From: Chara braunii
Lineage: Eukaryota > Streptophyta > Charophyceae > Charales > Characeae
Length of the DNA: 30,812 nucleotides
NCBI GenBank assembly: GCA_003427395.1
Contig: BFEA01000217.1
Coordinates: 657,163-687,974 of the forward strand
Reading direction: 5' to 3'
How positions within the stretch are numbered: the stretch's first letter is position 1; each line of letters begins with the position of its first letter. The position numbers and the translations under genes were made by a program. The notes under the pieces were generated by a model. It was given only the letters and a program-made list of their open reading frames with translations, searched no databases and was not told the DNA's origin. This document shows, piece after piece, positions 10,605 through 19,660 of this stretch.

Positions 10605-11700
10605 GCAAGCGCAGTTACTCCACAACCAAGTAGGACTTAACTTTTTCAAAGTGAACAACTCCCTCCGAAGAACAAAAGGATTCCAGGAAGTCGTTAAACA
10701 AACATGGGAGAGCTTCGCCACAATGCTACAGGAGGTTGACTGGATAAAGAACTTTGCCACAGACCTACGCACGCTAAGCAGAGGCTAAAGCAAAAAATCT
10801 AGGAAAGAGGCAAAGAAAAGAGAGGAAAGACGAGAGCTCCAAGAGGCCCTAATCGATACAACATAATTCAATCTAATACGAAATCCTGGTTCCCCCCTGT
10901 ATGAATCCCTACTATCATCGGCAAAAGAAGAACTGGAACAATGGGCGGAATGGAAAAGAAGAGGACTAAGCATCAAAGCAAGAATAAACGATTGGGAGAG
11001 TAACGAAGCCATGACCAAATTTTTTCTTTCAAAAGATCAAATCAAACTGTCAGAACAGTAGAATAGTAGAGCTCAGGGATGAAGGAGGCACTCCCCCAAA
11101 GTCACCCCAAACAACTCCTGAGAAACGTAGAGAAATTCTACAAGAAATTATACACCTCTCAATCAGTTACAGGGGTCCAAATGCAAAAAGGGCCAGCGAA
11201 AAATTCACAAAACACTTAGATAAGAGCCTAAACACGAAAGCTACAACATACCTAGAACAAAATTTATCTATAGCAGAAATACACAGAGCCCTAGTCTTTA
11301 TGAAACTGAACAAAGTACCAAGTGTAGATGGATTAACCAAAGAATGTTGGCATAAATTTTGGCCGGTACTAGGACAAAACCTATTTTGCTTCTACCAGGA
11401 ATCCTTCAAGGAAGGCAGCCTAGGGGAAGGCATCAGTATAGGAATAGTAACGCTCCTATAGAAAAAGGGAGAGATAACAAACATAAGGAACTACCGACCC
11501 ATAACACTAATAACAGTAGCTTATAAAATATTGGCAAAAACGCTAGCTAGTAGGATAAATAACATAACAGATAAGTGTTTTCAGCTAAACCAAACAGGGT
11601 TTATCCCGGGAAGATACATCTTAGACAATGTGATATGTCTGAACGAGGCAATAAAGCTCACAAGGGATAAAAAAAGTACAGACCGCCATCATGCTTTTCG
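10605..11700 (+). pseudogene. LINE copy 2 ORF2, linker and start of RT, heavily broken
   Basis: The linker reads FFKVNNSLRRTKGFQEVVKQ, then a stop at the end of the first frame (10788). It then continues through ELEQWAEWKRRGLSIKARIN and DWESNEAMTKFFLSKDQ with in-frame stops. From about 11040 to 11700 recognisable RT pieces occur in alternating frames (for example TNIRNYRPITLI-like DNA near 11480 and an FDFEK motif at about 11697-11711). A small frame slip right after FDFEK splits motif A, since the downstream frame resumes as TYDQVNWDFLQ. No product is possible from this stretch. Confidence 0.7.
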
Positions 11701-11703
11701 ATT

Positions 11704-12499
11704 TTGAGAAAGGATACATACGATCAAGTCAATTGGGACTTCCTTCAAATATGCATAGAAAAAATGGGATTCGGGCCAAAATTCCGAAGATGGTTGAAAC
11801 TTGACAGTATTATATTCAAAAGCAATGAGGCAAGTGCAAGTGAATGGATTCTTGTTAGAAAAATACAAAATGACCACATCTCTCAGATAAGGAGACTCCG
11901 TAGCGGCACCCATTTTCCTCTTCGTCATGGAAGCAATAGCAGCCTTTCTAAGAAAAGACCCATCAATCAAGAGACTACAGACCCTAAACAACTCACAAAA
12001 CAAACAATTTCACCTACCGACAGTGATGCTATTCGCGGACGACCTAACGGTCTTAATAAGAGCGTCAGATTCTTCTTTCCAAGCACTCACAAAAGCAATG
12101 CAAGCTTTCCAACTGGCATCAAAAATGAAAATAAATTGGAAAAAGTCAGAGCAAACGCCTCCCCGCATCACGGAATTAACACAAGGCCTGCAATGGCTTA
12201 ACTATCAAGATCCAATCAAATTCCTAGGCATCTCGGTGCTTATGACAAGAGCTAGCGACTCAATAGCGGACAGTCTATTAGCAACAGTCATGAATAAGTA
12301 TACAGGCTGGCAGAAAGTCTACACCTCGCTGGTGGGTAGAGCACTAGTCATTGACTCATCTATTTTCTCCATGTTATGGTATACAGCCTCAATATGGGAC
12401 CCCCCCAAACAATTCACCAAGAGGCTAAGAAAAAAGGCAGCAACATATCTTTGGACAGGCGATGCCTCGAGACAAAACTTCATCACAAAAGTGGCTTGA
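11704..12499 (+). pseudogene. LINE copy 2 ORF2, RT catalytic core with intact FADD
   Basis: One frame (from 11704) carries KDTYDQVNWDFLQICIEKMG and FGPKFRRWLKL. A second frame (11927-12499) begins in MEAIAAFLRKDPSIKRL and includes FADD at 12032-12043, the usual LINE form of the catalytic YXDD box; copy 1 has FVDD. The text that follows (LTVLIRASDSSFQALTKAMQ) is identical in copy 1, which shows recent common descent. After FADD the frame continues through FLGISVLMTRASDS and SMLWYTASIWDPPKQF to a stop at 12497-12499. A second stretch in the first frame, after the shift, is noise. Despite the intact motif, frameshifts on both sides preclude a functional enzyme. Confidence 0.8.
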
Positions 12500-14222
12500 A
12501 AATACGTCATAAATGCGTCAAACGAAGGAGGCCTCAGTTTAATCAATCCAGCAACGGAATATAAGGCACTCCAAACTAAATGGGTAATCAGACTACTTCT
12601 AAAATTGGAATTACCTTGGCACACATGGCAATCTACCAAATCAGAAACCTCCGACCCTTCAAAGCACATGAGAACATTGAAGGACACATGTGGATCATGA
12701 ACCAGGACTGGGAACCTAGAAAAGAGGGCGCAAGACTCAGGCCAGGAGGGACACCCCCTATTGAAGACCCCCTGGGCAAGTTCTGGACCAACCTGCTCAG
12801 AATATGGAGAGAGGCATTTTCGCAATGGACAAGGGGCCCAAAGTCGAAGGAGGAATTAATGAGACAACCCCTGTTCGGCAACGAGCTACTAAAGGACGAA
12901 AGGGGAGAGACATGGACTCTCAAGGGAAAATATAAAAGATGGAGAAGATGGGTGGAGAATCTCATATGGAAGATAAAACATATATGGGATGACGGAAAAA
13001 AAAAAATGGAAAACAGAAAACGAACTAAGACCTCTGCTAAGGGGACATCATAACCTAAAGAGGAACTTAGAGGACCTGATAGACAGCGTACCAATAGCAT
13101 GGAGGTCCCTACTGAACAAAGATAGAGGATGGAAAAAGGGAGATTGGGCAACGATGAAAATTCAGGAGTCCACCTTAGTAGTGTTAAGATTTAGATCGAT
13201 ATCAAGGACTGACCCTAACCAAGCAATCTTCGACATACATGAGTTGGGACTATCGGGGAAGGATATAACCATGGCAAGGAGCGAAAGGCTGGAGACGCTA
13301 GAATTCAAGACCATGGCTTTTTTGACCAAATAAGGACATAATAGAGCTAGAACTGGACCTAGGGTAATGGGGTTGGTATGAAGATAGGGGTAGAGGGCGA
13401 GCAAAGAAATGGAGAGCACTACACAAATACACAGTAAAGAAAGGTTACAAAACAAGATGTAGACCAGCAAACCCCAACCAGGTAATAGCAAAGAGATGGG
13501 AAAAGCACTTACAAACGGACCCCACATGGCTACAAAATATACCTTGGGCCTACTATTCCTCAATCATACCGCAAAACGTAAGAAGCCTACAATGGCTGAT
13601 AATGCACCTAGTTGTGCAAGTAAACGCATGGTTGGACATAACACGCAAAGAGGGTGATATAACGGAGACCTCGTCCCACTGTAAAATGTGCACAGGAAAT
13701 CATCCAGTAACCCTAACAGATTGCTTAATAAGCTGCCCACACGCAGAGGCCTTATAGGATAAATGCTCAAAAACCTGGCATAAACTAACATCAACGGAAT
13801 ACCCTAAGGAACAACTCTTTCCCTTAACAGCTATAGACAAAGAAGGCACAATCATCGAAGAAAACAACCCAATACTGGACCTTCTCAGAAAAAACACACT
13901 CTGGGTGATATGGAAGACGAGATGCGGAGGCGCACTAGGGAAAAGGACCATCTCAACGAATGAAGCATGGGAAGAGGCAAGAGAATTGATGGAGTCGGAA
14001 ATCAGAGTAGAATGGAAGCACGCCCTAAACAAGATGGACAAGCTAACAAAAAACACAAAGAAAATTAAAATTCAAAAAGCATTCCAGGAGGTATGGCTAA
14101 AGGGCAAGCTAATAGCCAAGGTCACAGGCAAAGAACTGTACTTCACAGACTGGTGCAAACAGACAATGGAGGACAGGGAAGCGCACAACCAACCAATGGA
14201 TTACATGGAAACCGACAAATAG
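12500..14222 (+). pseudogene. LINE copy 2 ORF2, C-terminal region
   Basis: Right after the RT stop the text EGGLSLINPATEYKALQTKW matches GGLGLLNPAVQFQALQHKW of copy 1. Frames then alternate: 12580-13053 carries KSKEELMRQPLFGNELLKD, and 12989-13333 carries ENELRPLLRGHHNLKRNLED. The zf-RVT-like site near 13685 reads CKMCTGN and later TDCLISC, keeping the first CxxC that copy 1 has lost but with Asp where copy 1 has His. The last frame (13905-14222, and upstream of it) reads TLWVIWKTRCGGALGKR and a basic tail to MDYMETDK, then a stop taken as the natural ORF2 end. In-frame stops such as the one after PHAEAL show decay. Confidence 0.7.
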
Positions 14223-14830
14223 TCATAACAGAAACACAAGATAGGAACCAATTCCTTACTCAGATAAACCATTTGTGATACCACAGGAAAAATAGAAAAC
14301 AAACTAGTATTAGAACCAGAAATCAAAATAGGGAACGACCAACTACTATAACAGGGAAACAATAGAAAGAAAGAGAACAAAATCATGCTCCCAACAATAG
14401 CACCCACAGTTAGCTAGGCCAAAAGACTAATCAAATAGTAGAGAATAGAAGCCGTCTCAAACACAATAGAGCCAAGCACCAAGGGGTAAACCCTATGGCG
14501 GCAAGAAAAGATAGTTAGGATAATAAGTTCGGAATACAGAAACTTGGTGGAGGAAAGCTCGGGCCATAAGAGCCAAGGACGATCAGGTCAACCCCACCAT
14601 GGAACACAAAATAACCCTCCCTTCTACCAGGAATAACAAAAAACCACCAGAGCACCACTCGATCCCCTGTAGGATTTCTAAATGGCTATACCAACAAGAA
14701 CAGATACGACCTACAAGGGTTGTGATGAGAGCGAGGGCTCTGATGCTTGGATGGGGGCAGTTGAAACCGCTTTCAGAAAGTTTAGCCACTTCAAGTCATT
14801 TCAACAGTTTCAGGTGGGGAGCTGAAGCTT
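14223..14830. other. LINE 3' UTR or flanking DNA, no gene seen
   Basis: A-rich, LINE-like composition continues to about 14740, with no poly(A) tail. From there the sequence resembles the 82-bp repeats to the right, partly in inverted orientation (ggatgggggc at 14750-14759 mirrors the ccccccatcc of the first unit). Confidence 0.4.
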
Positions 14831-15076
14831 CTGAATCCACTTTCAGGTCCCCCCATCCAGACACCCAACACCCGCCTGGAACCGCGGCAATGACCTGAGG
14901 TGTCTAAGGCCTCTGAAACCGCTTTCAAGTCCCTCCATCCAAACCTATAACACCCGTCTGAATTCGTGACAATCACCTGAACTGTCTGAAGTTTCTGACA
15001 CCCGTTTCAGGTCCCTCCACCCAAGCATCCAAGATTGGTCTGATACTGTCGTACCGACCAGAAACCTTTGGGAATA
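14831..15076. repeat. 82-bp tandem repeat, three diverged copies
   Basis: Units start at 14831, 14913 and 14995, exactly 82 bp apart. Shared blocks, in order, are ctgaa/ctgac, then ccgctttca or cccgtttca, then ggtccctccatcc, then cccgtctga, then gtgacaatcacctgaa. The copies differ at many positions, yet spacing is exact for two intervals, so indels have been few. The third unit fades near 15050-15076. Confidence 0.75.
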
Positions 15077-15496
15077 TAAGGGGACCTGGAAATATATGCA
15101 TACGGATGGTGGATCCACCACCAAGCGGTGCACCCACCGAAATCACCGAGGATCAACTGGTTGATGAAAACGGCACCCATCACGGGCCATCAGGGTGCTT
15201 GGCTCCTCCTACCACATAGTCATGCAGGTCCTCTTCCTTCACCCTCAACTCCTACTCCTTCCACTGAATGCTCTGCCTCACTCTCCCCCAGGCAGAGCAG
15301 CAGCATAACTGTAGGTTGAACATCTGGACTACTCGTTGAACTGAATGATATACTCTTGCCTCCATGGCCTCTAGTCCCTTATACCTAGGTACTCCAGCCT
15401 CTTACCGGTGCACTAGACCTAGCAGGTGTTCCTGCCGAAACACTGATTCACTTACATGTCCAGAATCTAACCTGATATCTATCTACATGCATGCCC
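15077..15496. other. spacer before the Ty3 element, no gene seen
   Basis: No convincing coding region. A 12-bp perfect palindrome (ggtggatccacc) lies near 15108-15119, followed by further cacc/ggtg words. Otherwise nothing recognisable. Confidence 0.4.
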
Positions 15497-16505
15497 TGGG
15501 CCCAGTCGGCCAGAACCTGGAGTTACGAATCAGTATTTCAAAAGACAAGTTCCCCTGAGGCAAATGTCGCGTCCAGACTGAAATGAAAAGTCATTTTGCA
15601 AAAGTCACACCCACGTCCTGTGCGGACAGTCAAATTTGAGGCTGAGTAGGGGTCACGTATGTTCAGCAAATAGTCAAAGGTCGCAGGCCCAGTTTAGTCT
15701 CAGTTCCAGAGGTCAAGTCTTGAGTTAGACCAGAAGTCCAAAAGGCAGGCCCGGAAAGCCACAGCGTCAGCAGACCATGGGAAAGGTACCGGGACTCACA
15801 CTTCACAACAAACAGACAGTGGGCATGCGGTACCAGGGGATTCGGCAAGAGGCTGGCCCAACCAAGACCAGTCCAACACTACAAAAGACTGACCAGAGGC
15901 AGATGCTCATTCGCATGAGAGTGTGGAAGCGTTAGTGCACTTGTGTGCCAGATGTGAGGGAGTCGCGCTATGCCAGAGAGCAGCGCCGATTGAAAAGAGA
16001 GAGAGGGGAAGGTGGGCGCTGACAGGGAAGAAGGGCCTTAGAAGGCAGTCATAGCTGTTCCAGCTCTAGGAGGCAATGTAGTTAGTCGTTAGAGGTAGTA
16101 GAGCAGTGAGTAGTATTCAAAGTTGATCCTCATGAGTGTGTTAGTAGTAGGGAGTGCGCATGTGAGAGAAGAAGAAGACTGTGAAGAGTGAAGACCAGAA
16201 CCATCAAGTGAGAGCGAGATAAGAGGGAGAGAGAGTGAGCTAAGGTAGATATTTACCTGAAGAGTGTTGAACTTGGTGTTGGTAACAAGTGCTGATGAGC
16301 GCAGATGCTGAGACTCTTGATGATTGAAGAAGACTTGTAATCTTGTCCAGTGCTGGACAATTGAACTCTTGATCCTCTCTTAAAACCTGGTTGTGATAAT
16401 TGAGTTGCGCTATCTGGTCTACCACTCATCTTCTCTATGTGCAATGTGTTACATGCATGCCAATGTGAAAACTCCATCTTATGGTGAGCTTTGAGGTTCA
16501 TTGCA
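15497..16505 (+). repeat. 5' LTR of the Ty3 element
   Basis: Homology to the 3' LTR begins at ccctg and gcccagtcgg and ends at gaggttcattgca. It therefore has a TG start (15497) and CA end (16505), although the first bases differ between the copies (5-6 bp indel after ctg), so the 5' border is approximate. Relative to the 3' copy it contains a short extra segment after gcggtacc (about 15833-15846) and lacks one after gactgacc (near 15893). No promoter element is obvious to me; in such elements the LTR drives transcription. Confidence 0.88.
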
Positions 16506-16508
16506 AAT

Positions 16509-16520
16509 TGGTATCGGAGC
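16509..16520 (+). promoter_or_regulatory. primer binding site, initiator tRNA-Met type
   Basis: The sequence tggtatcggagc lies three bases after the LTR end. Plant Ty1 and Ty3 elements commonly use tggtatcagagc, complementary to the 3' end of initiator tRNA-Met. Here one position is G instead of A. Position and sequence together make the call strong. The one change may be decay, since a nested minus-strand element in this window keeps the canonical form. Confidence 0.85.
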
Positions 16521-17156
16521 TGCACTCGTTACACTCACTGGAGTTCGCTGGCAAGCATAAGGCCGGCGAGAAGAGAAGTTTGGAGGAGGAGAGAGAAAGT
16601 GGTGTGGGATCTGGAGGGATGAGTGCCGAAGAAGAAGGGGCTAAAGTGGAAGATTACGTACCTGATTGGAGCAGCGCTGGTGCGTGGAGCGTACGTGGAG
16701 CTTCATCGACGGACGTCATATCAGAGAAGCGCGCCTGCCCCCTAAGACCTGGTTGCATGTTGAATGTGTGTGTGATTGGTACCTTCCCATAGTCACTGGC
16801 GCTGCTGCTGTCTGGTCTAGCCATCGTTGTGGACTGGTAGTGAAGTCTGAAGGAGGACTGGAGTAGTTTTGGGCTCAAGTCATGCTGCAGAGTCAGATTG
16901 TGAAGAAATCTAGGGAATACTAGTCCTGGTGAAATTGGAGCTGATCTGCAACGACATCCTAGTGTACGTGAATCTGCATTGAGTCCAATCAATCAACACT
17001 CCTGAGAGAAAGAAGTCTAGCCAGGTAGCGAAAAGGGAAAGGGAAAAAAAAGGAAAAAAATCCGGCCAGATTCCAATCATCCAAGGTAGATTAATTAGGA
17101 TCTGGGGGGGGGGCTACTTGGTGGGGGAGTGGAGGTACCCCTGTGCTTGTTCCACC
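16521..17156 (+). other. leader between PBS and gag
   Basis: Untranslated leader of the Ty3 element by position. A 103-codon frame starting inside the LTR (16481-16792) crosses the PBS and is unlikely to be a gene. A run of nine G at 17105-17113 and an A-rich stretch at 17046-17059 are the only notable composition features. Confidence 0.5.
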
Positions 17157-17893
17157 ATGGATGACTACCCCATGTATGGGATGGTGGCATTGTCTATTTT
17201 TTTGGGGCCACTATTCCAGCTCTTCTTCCCTCTTCGCTTCGGGAGGATGTGCACCTCTAGTATGATGATGAAATCCGGAAAGGTGAGGCCCAGACTCTCT
17301 ACTGCAGAGCAGGCTGAGGTAGATCGCCTCCTAGCCGAGAAGAAGAAAGAAACAGAAGAGAAAAAGAAACAGAAAGAGAAAGAAGTAAAGAAGAAAGTCC
17401 AAGTAGAGGAAGAAAGAATAAAAAAAGAATTAAAAGAGAATATGGAAAAACAGTTGCAGGAAGAGTTGAAGCTTATTGAAGAAGAAGAAGAACGTGCGGA
17501 CGAAGGGGAGAAGTTAATCAGACATCGAACTGAAAGAGGAGAGAGTAGCGAGTCTGGCGGAAGTTTTATGCAGCTAGAAGCATTGAACTAGTTTGAGCAG
17601 TATGGATATAAAGGTGAAATGGTTGTGGAAATAGACGAGGAGAAAGATTACTTTATTGCAAAATTGGCTGCAGTTAAAGATGAAGCAGAGAAAAAAACTT
17701 TTGTTGGAAGAAAAGTGGGCGAAGTTGCATAATAAAATGCTAGCAGCAAAAAGGCAGAAAATGGAAGAAAAGAGAAAAATGCAAGCAGAGGGGGAGAGAC
17801 TGCAACATGAATTAAAAGAATAAAAAGAGAAATAGACAGCTACTAAAGAACAACTCTCCCTTCTGACTGAAACTGTTCTCCACACCAAGCAAG
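17157..17893 (+). pseudogene. Ty3 gag, N-terminal part (copy A side)
   Basis: Gag forms the virus-like particle. I place the start at 17157, where ccaccatgg gives a strong initiation context; an upstream ATG at 17118 is in the same frame. The product begins MDDYPMYGMVALSIFLGPLF, with a hydrophobic segment over roughly residues 8-28. A long Lys/Glu coiled coil (LLAEKKKETEEKKKQ onward) follows, up to a TAG at 17589-17591 after MQLEALN. Beyond the stop the coding texture continues (EEKDYFIAKLAAVKDEAEKK) but an extra A in a homopolymer shifts the frame near 17695. At 17894 homology to the second copy ends and purine-rich DNA follows. Assignment to gag rests on position and on continuity with the copy B side. 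Confidence 0.65.
17543..17893 (+). repeat. gag-internal direct repeat, copy A
   Basis: Matches copy B at 19304-19660. Shared text begins gagtagc, agtctggcgg, and ends at cacaccaagcaag. The copies share the same in-frame TAG after the LEALN-coding bases. They differ by substitutions, an 8-bp atcatata-type indel (present in B) and single-base homopolymer differences. Confidence 0.9.
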
Positions 17894-18517
17894 AAAAAGA
17901 GTGAAGGGGGAGATGGGGGGAGTGATGGGGTTGTAGTTGGGGGAGAGGAGGGTGAGAGAGTGAGAGAGAAAGGGATGGGAAAGGTGGAGAGGGATGAAGA
18001 AGCAAAGAGAAAAGAGGAGAAAGAAAAGAAAATAAATGAATAAACTAGAGTAAAATAGTGGTTGGTGGGAGAAAAGGTGGGGTGGGGAGAGGGGTATGAG
18101 TGGTGAGAGTGATTAGAAGGAAGTGAGTGAGGCAGAAGAGGATGAAGTAGAGGGGGTGAGTAAGAGGAGAGAGAAAAGGTAGAGAAAGTGGGTTAGTAGG
18201 GAGAGGGAAGAGAGAGGGATGATACCTGGCCCTTGGTGTCTCCAAGGGCACGAGGTATACGAAGACCAGGAGGGTCTTGGCCTTCACTGCAGCAAGCCAA
18301 CTGGAGGAGGGAGGGGGGCTGAGATCTTGATCAGCCCCTAGCAGCAACACTGCAGATCCAGGGTGTGTTGCGTGAGCAGACCCTCACCATTGTAGAGCAG
18401 GCCTTGATCAGGGGGTCTTCACGGTCCACAACAGACTGCCACGTGGCACTGCAGATGGCCACGGGCACAGGCAGCAACAGCCACGGTGTCTCCCCACCGC
18501 CGGGGGGGGGGGGGGGG
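17894..18517. other. purine-rich insert and unassigned DNA left of the gap
   Basis: From 17894 to about 18215 the plus strand is almost pure G and A with some T (gtgagagagtgagagagaaa and similar). From about 18220 composition becomes mixed (ccttggtgtctccaagggc forms a small hairpin at 18232-18250), and a frame from 18365 reads LREQTLTIVEQALIRGSSRS. I recognise no family. It ends in a run of 16 G (18502-18517) directly at the gap. Confidence 0.5.
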
Positions 18518-18623
18518 NNNNNNNNNNNNNNNNNNNNNNNNNNNNNNNNNNNNNNNNNNNNNNNNNNNNNNNNNNNNNNNNNNNNNNNNNNNNNNNNNNN
18601 NNNNNNNNNNNNNNNNNNNNNNN
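18518..18623. other. scaffold gap of 106 N
   Basis: All bases are N. The gap follows a 16-G homopolymer, a common place for assembly to fail. Open frames drawn across it are not real. Confidence 0.98.
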
Positions 18624-18676
18624 CACTTCTTCAACACCAGCGAGCCACAGTATTAGCTCAAACTGTGGCTGTGGCC

Positions 18677-18740
18677 AGTGTGTTAGGGCATTGGCTACGG
18701 ACGCGCATGAGTGGCAGCTGCCCAGATTCAAACCCTGGCA
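18677..18740 (+). other. tRNA-like sequence with box A and box B (possible SINE head)
   Basis: tagggcattgg at 18684-18694 matches the pol III box A pattern (TRGYNNANNGG) with one mismatch. gattcaaaccc at 18725-18735 matches box B (GGTTCRANNCC) with one mismatch. The starts are 41 bp apart, close to real tRNAs. Around box B, ccag and ctgg can pair as four of five T-stem pairs around a TTCAAAC loop. I cannot fold a convincing acceptor or anticodon arm, so a tRNA-derived SINE or relic is more likely than a functional tRNA gene. Confidence 0.4.
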
Positions 18741-18981
18741 GCAGCAACATCCCGAATCTTGATAATAGATAATCTGGGAGCGGGGCGGGGCAGCGGGCCA
18801 ACGTGGGCATGTGGTGCGTGCGTATGCGCGTCGTGACGACATGTCTCTCCCTCGTTGCACCTTTTTTTTTCCGCCGTTTTTTCCCTGCAAAGGGCCGAAA
18901 AGCAGGCAAAAAAAACCGCTGTCTGATTTCGGCAGTTTTCCCTACTATGCGGTGTGGTGGGTGGGAGCGGGGAACGTTCCT

Positions 18982-18993
18982 GCTCTGATACCA
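18982..18993 (-). promoter_or_regulatory. PBS of a second, minus-strand LTR element
   Basis: The plus strand reads gctctgatacca, so the minus strand reads tggtatcagagc, the canonical initiator tRNA-Met primer site. It lies one base from the end of a TG...CA-bounded segment (18995-19303), as expected for an LTR-PBS junction. Confidence 0.75.
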
Positions 18994-18994
18994 G

Positions 18995-19303
18995 TGTGAC
19001 AGACCCACCAGGTCTGGTGCTCCGCCTGGGATGGAGATGGAGATGGAGGATGAAGGGGAAGCGAGATGGCACAGCGCAGCTCCCACGCGAGACTCCAATG
19101 CACGTACTCGAAAATGTGCGAATGTAGAATGATCTAAAAAACAGACAACAGCTGGGGTATACCCCAGTGGACTGACTGGACTGGAATGGACTCGCTGGTA
19201 CCGACAAAGGTACCGGCCTGGACTGGACTACCCCAAATACAACACAGGCCTGTGAGAACAGGCCAAGGGGCTGGTCTCACAGGCCAACCAAAGGTCCGCT
19301 ACA
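18995..19303 (-). repeat. 5' LTR of a nested minus-strand retrotransposon
   Basis: On the minus strand this 309-bp segment begins tgtagcggac and ends gtcaca, one base before the PBS. At its outer end (19303/19304) the Ty3 gag sequence resumes at once (gagtagc), so this is an insertion junction. It includes a perfect 16-bp palindrome, ctggggtataccccag (19152-19167), and a 12-bp palindrome, cacaggcctgtg (about 19245-19256). The partner LTR and coding region are not seen; they are lost in the gap or were never present here. An unrelated short frame overlaps it. Confidence 0.65.
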
Positions 19304-19660
19304 GAGTAGCTAGTCTGGCGGAATTTCAATGCAGCTAGAAGCATTGAATTAGTTTGAGCAGTATGGATATAATCATATAAAGGTGAAATGGTTGTGGAAA
19401 CAGACGAGGAGAAAGATTACTTTATTGCAAAATTGGATGCAGTTGAAGATGAAGCAGAGAAAAAACTTTTGTTGGAAGAAAAGCGGGCGGAGTTGCATAA
19501 TAAAATGCTGGCAGCAAAAGGCCGGAAATGGAAGAAAAGAGAAAAATGCAAGCAGAGGGGGAGAGACTGCAACGTGAATTACAAGAACAAAAAGAGAAAC
19601 AGACAACTACTAAAGAACAACTCTCCCTCCTGATTGAAACTGTTCTCCACACCAAGCAAG
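19304..19660 (+). repeat. gag-internal direct repeat, copy B
   Basis: Second copy of the segment at 17543-17893. Copy B runs directly into the rest of gag (agctcgctgcgttaaacagg), so it belongs to the continuous downstream element, whereas copy A ends in purine-rich DNA. Confidence 0.9.

Larger units (their letters stand above)
10600..14222 (+). mobile_element. LINE copy 2, 5'-truncated, degenerate
   Basis: Same family as copy 1 but on the plus strand, so the two lie head-to-head about 3 kb apart. Homology starts abruptly near 10605 with LNFFKVNNSL, matching the linker just after the endonuclease in copy 1 (SFFKLNTSL). ORF1 and the endonuclease are therefore absent, as expected when LINE reverse transcription stops early. 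ORF2 then continues through RT to its C-terminal stop near 14222. DNA from 14223 to about 14740 may be 3' UTR. I see no poly(A) tail or clear target-site duplication. The 5' junction falls in the CpG-rich spacer. Confidence 0.85.

Noticed and set aside
18365-18890. Plus- and minus-strand frames crossing the N gap
   Set aside because: The middle is undetermined sequence, so continuity is not real.
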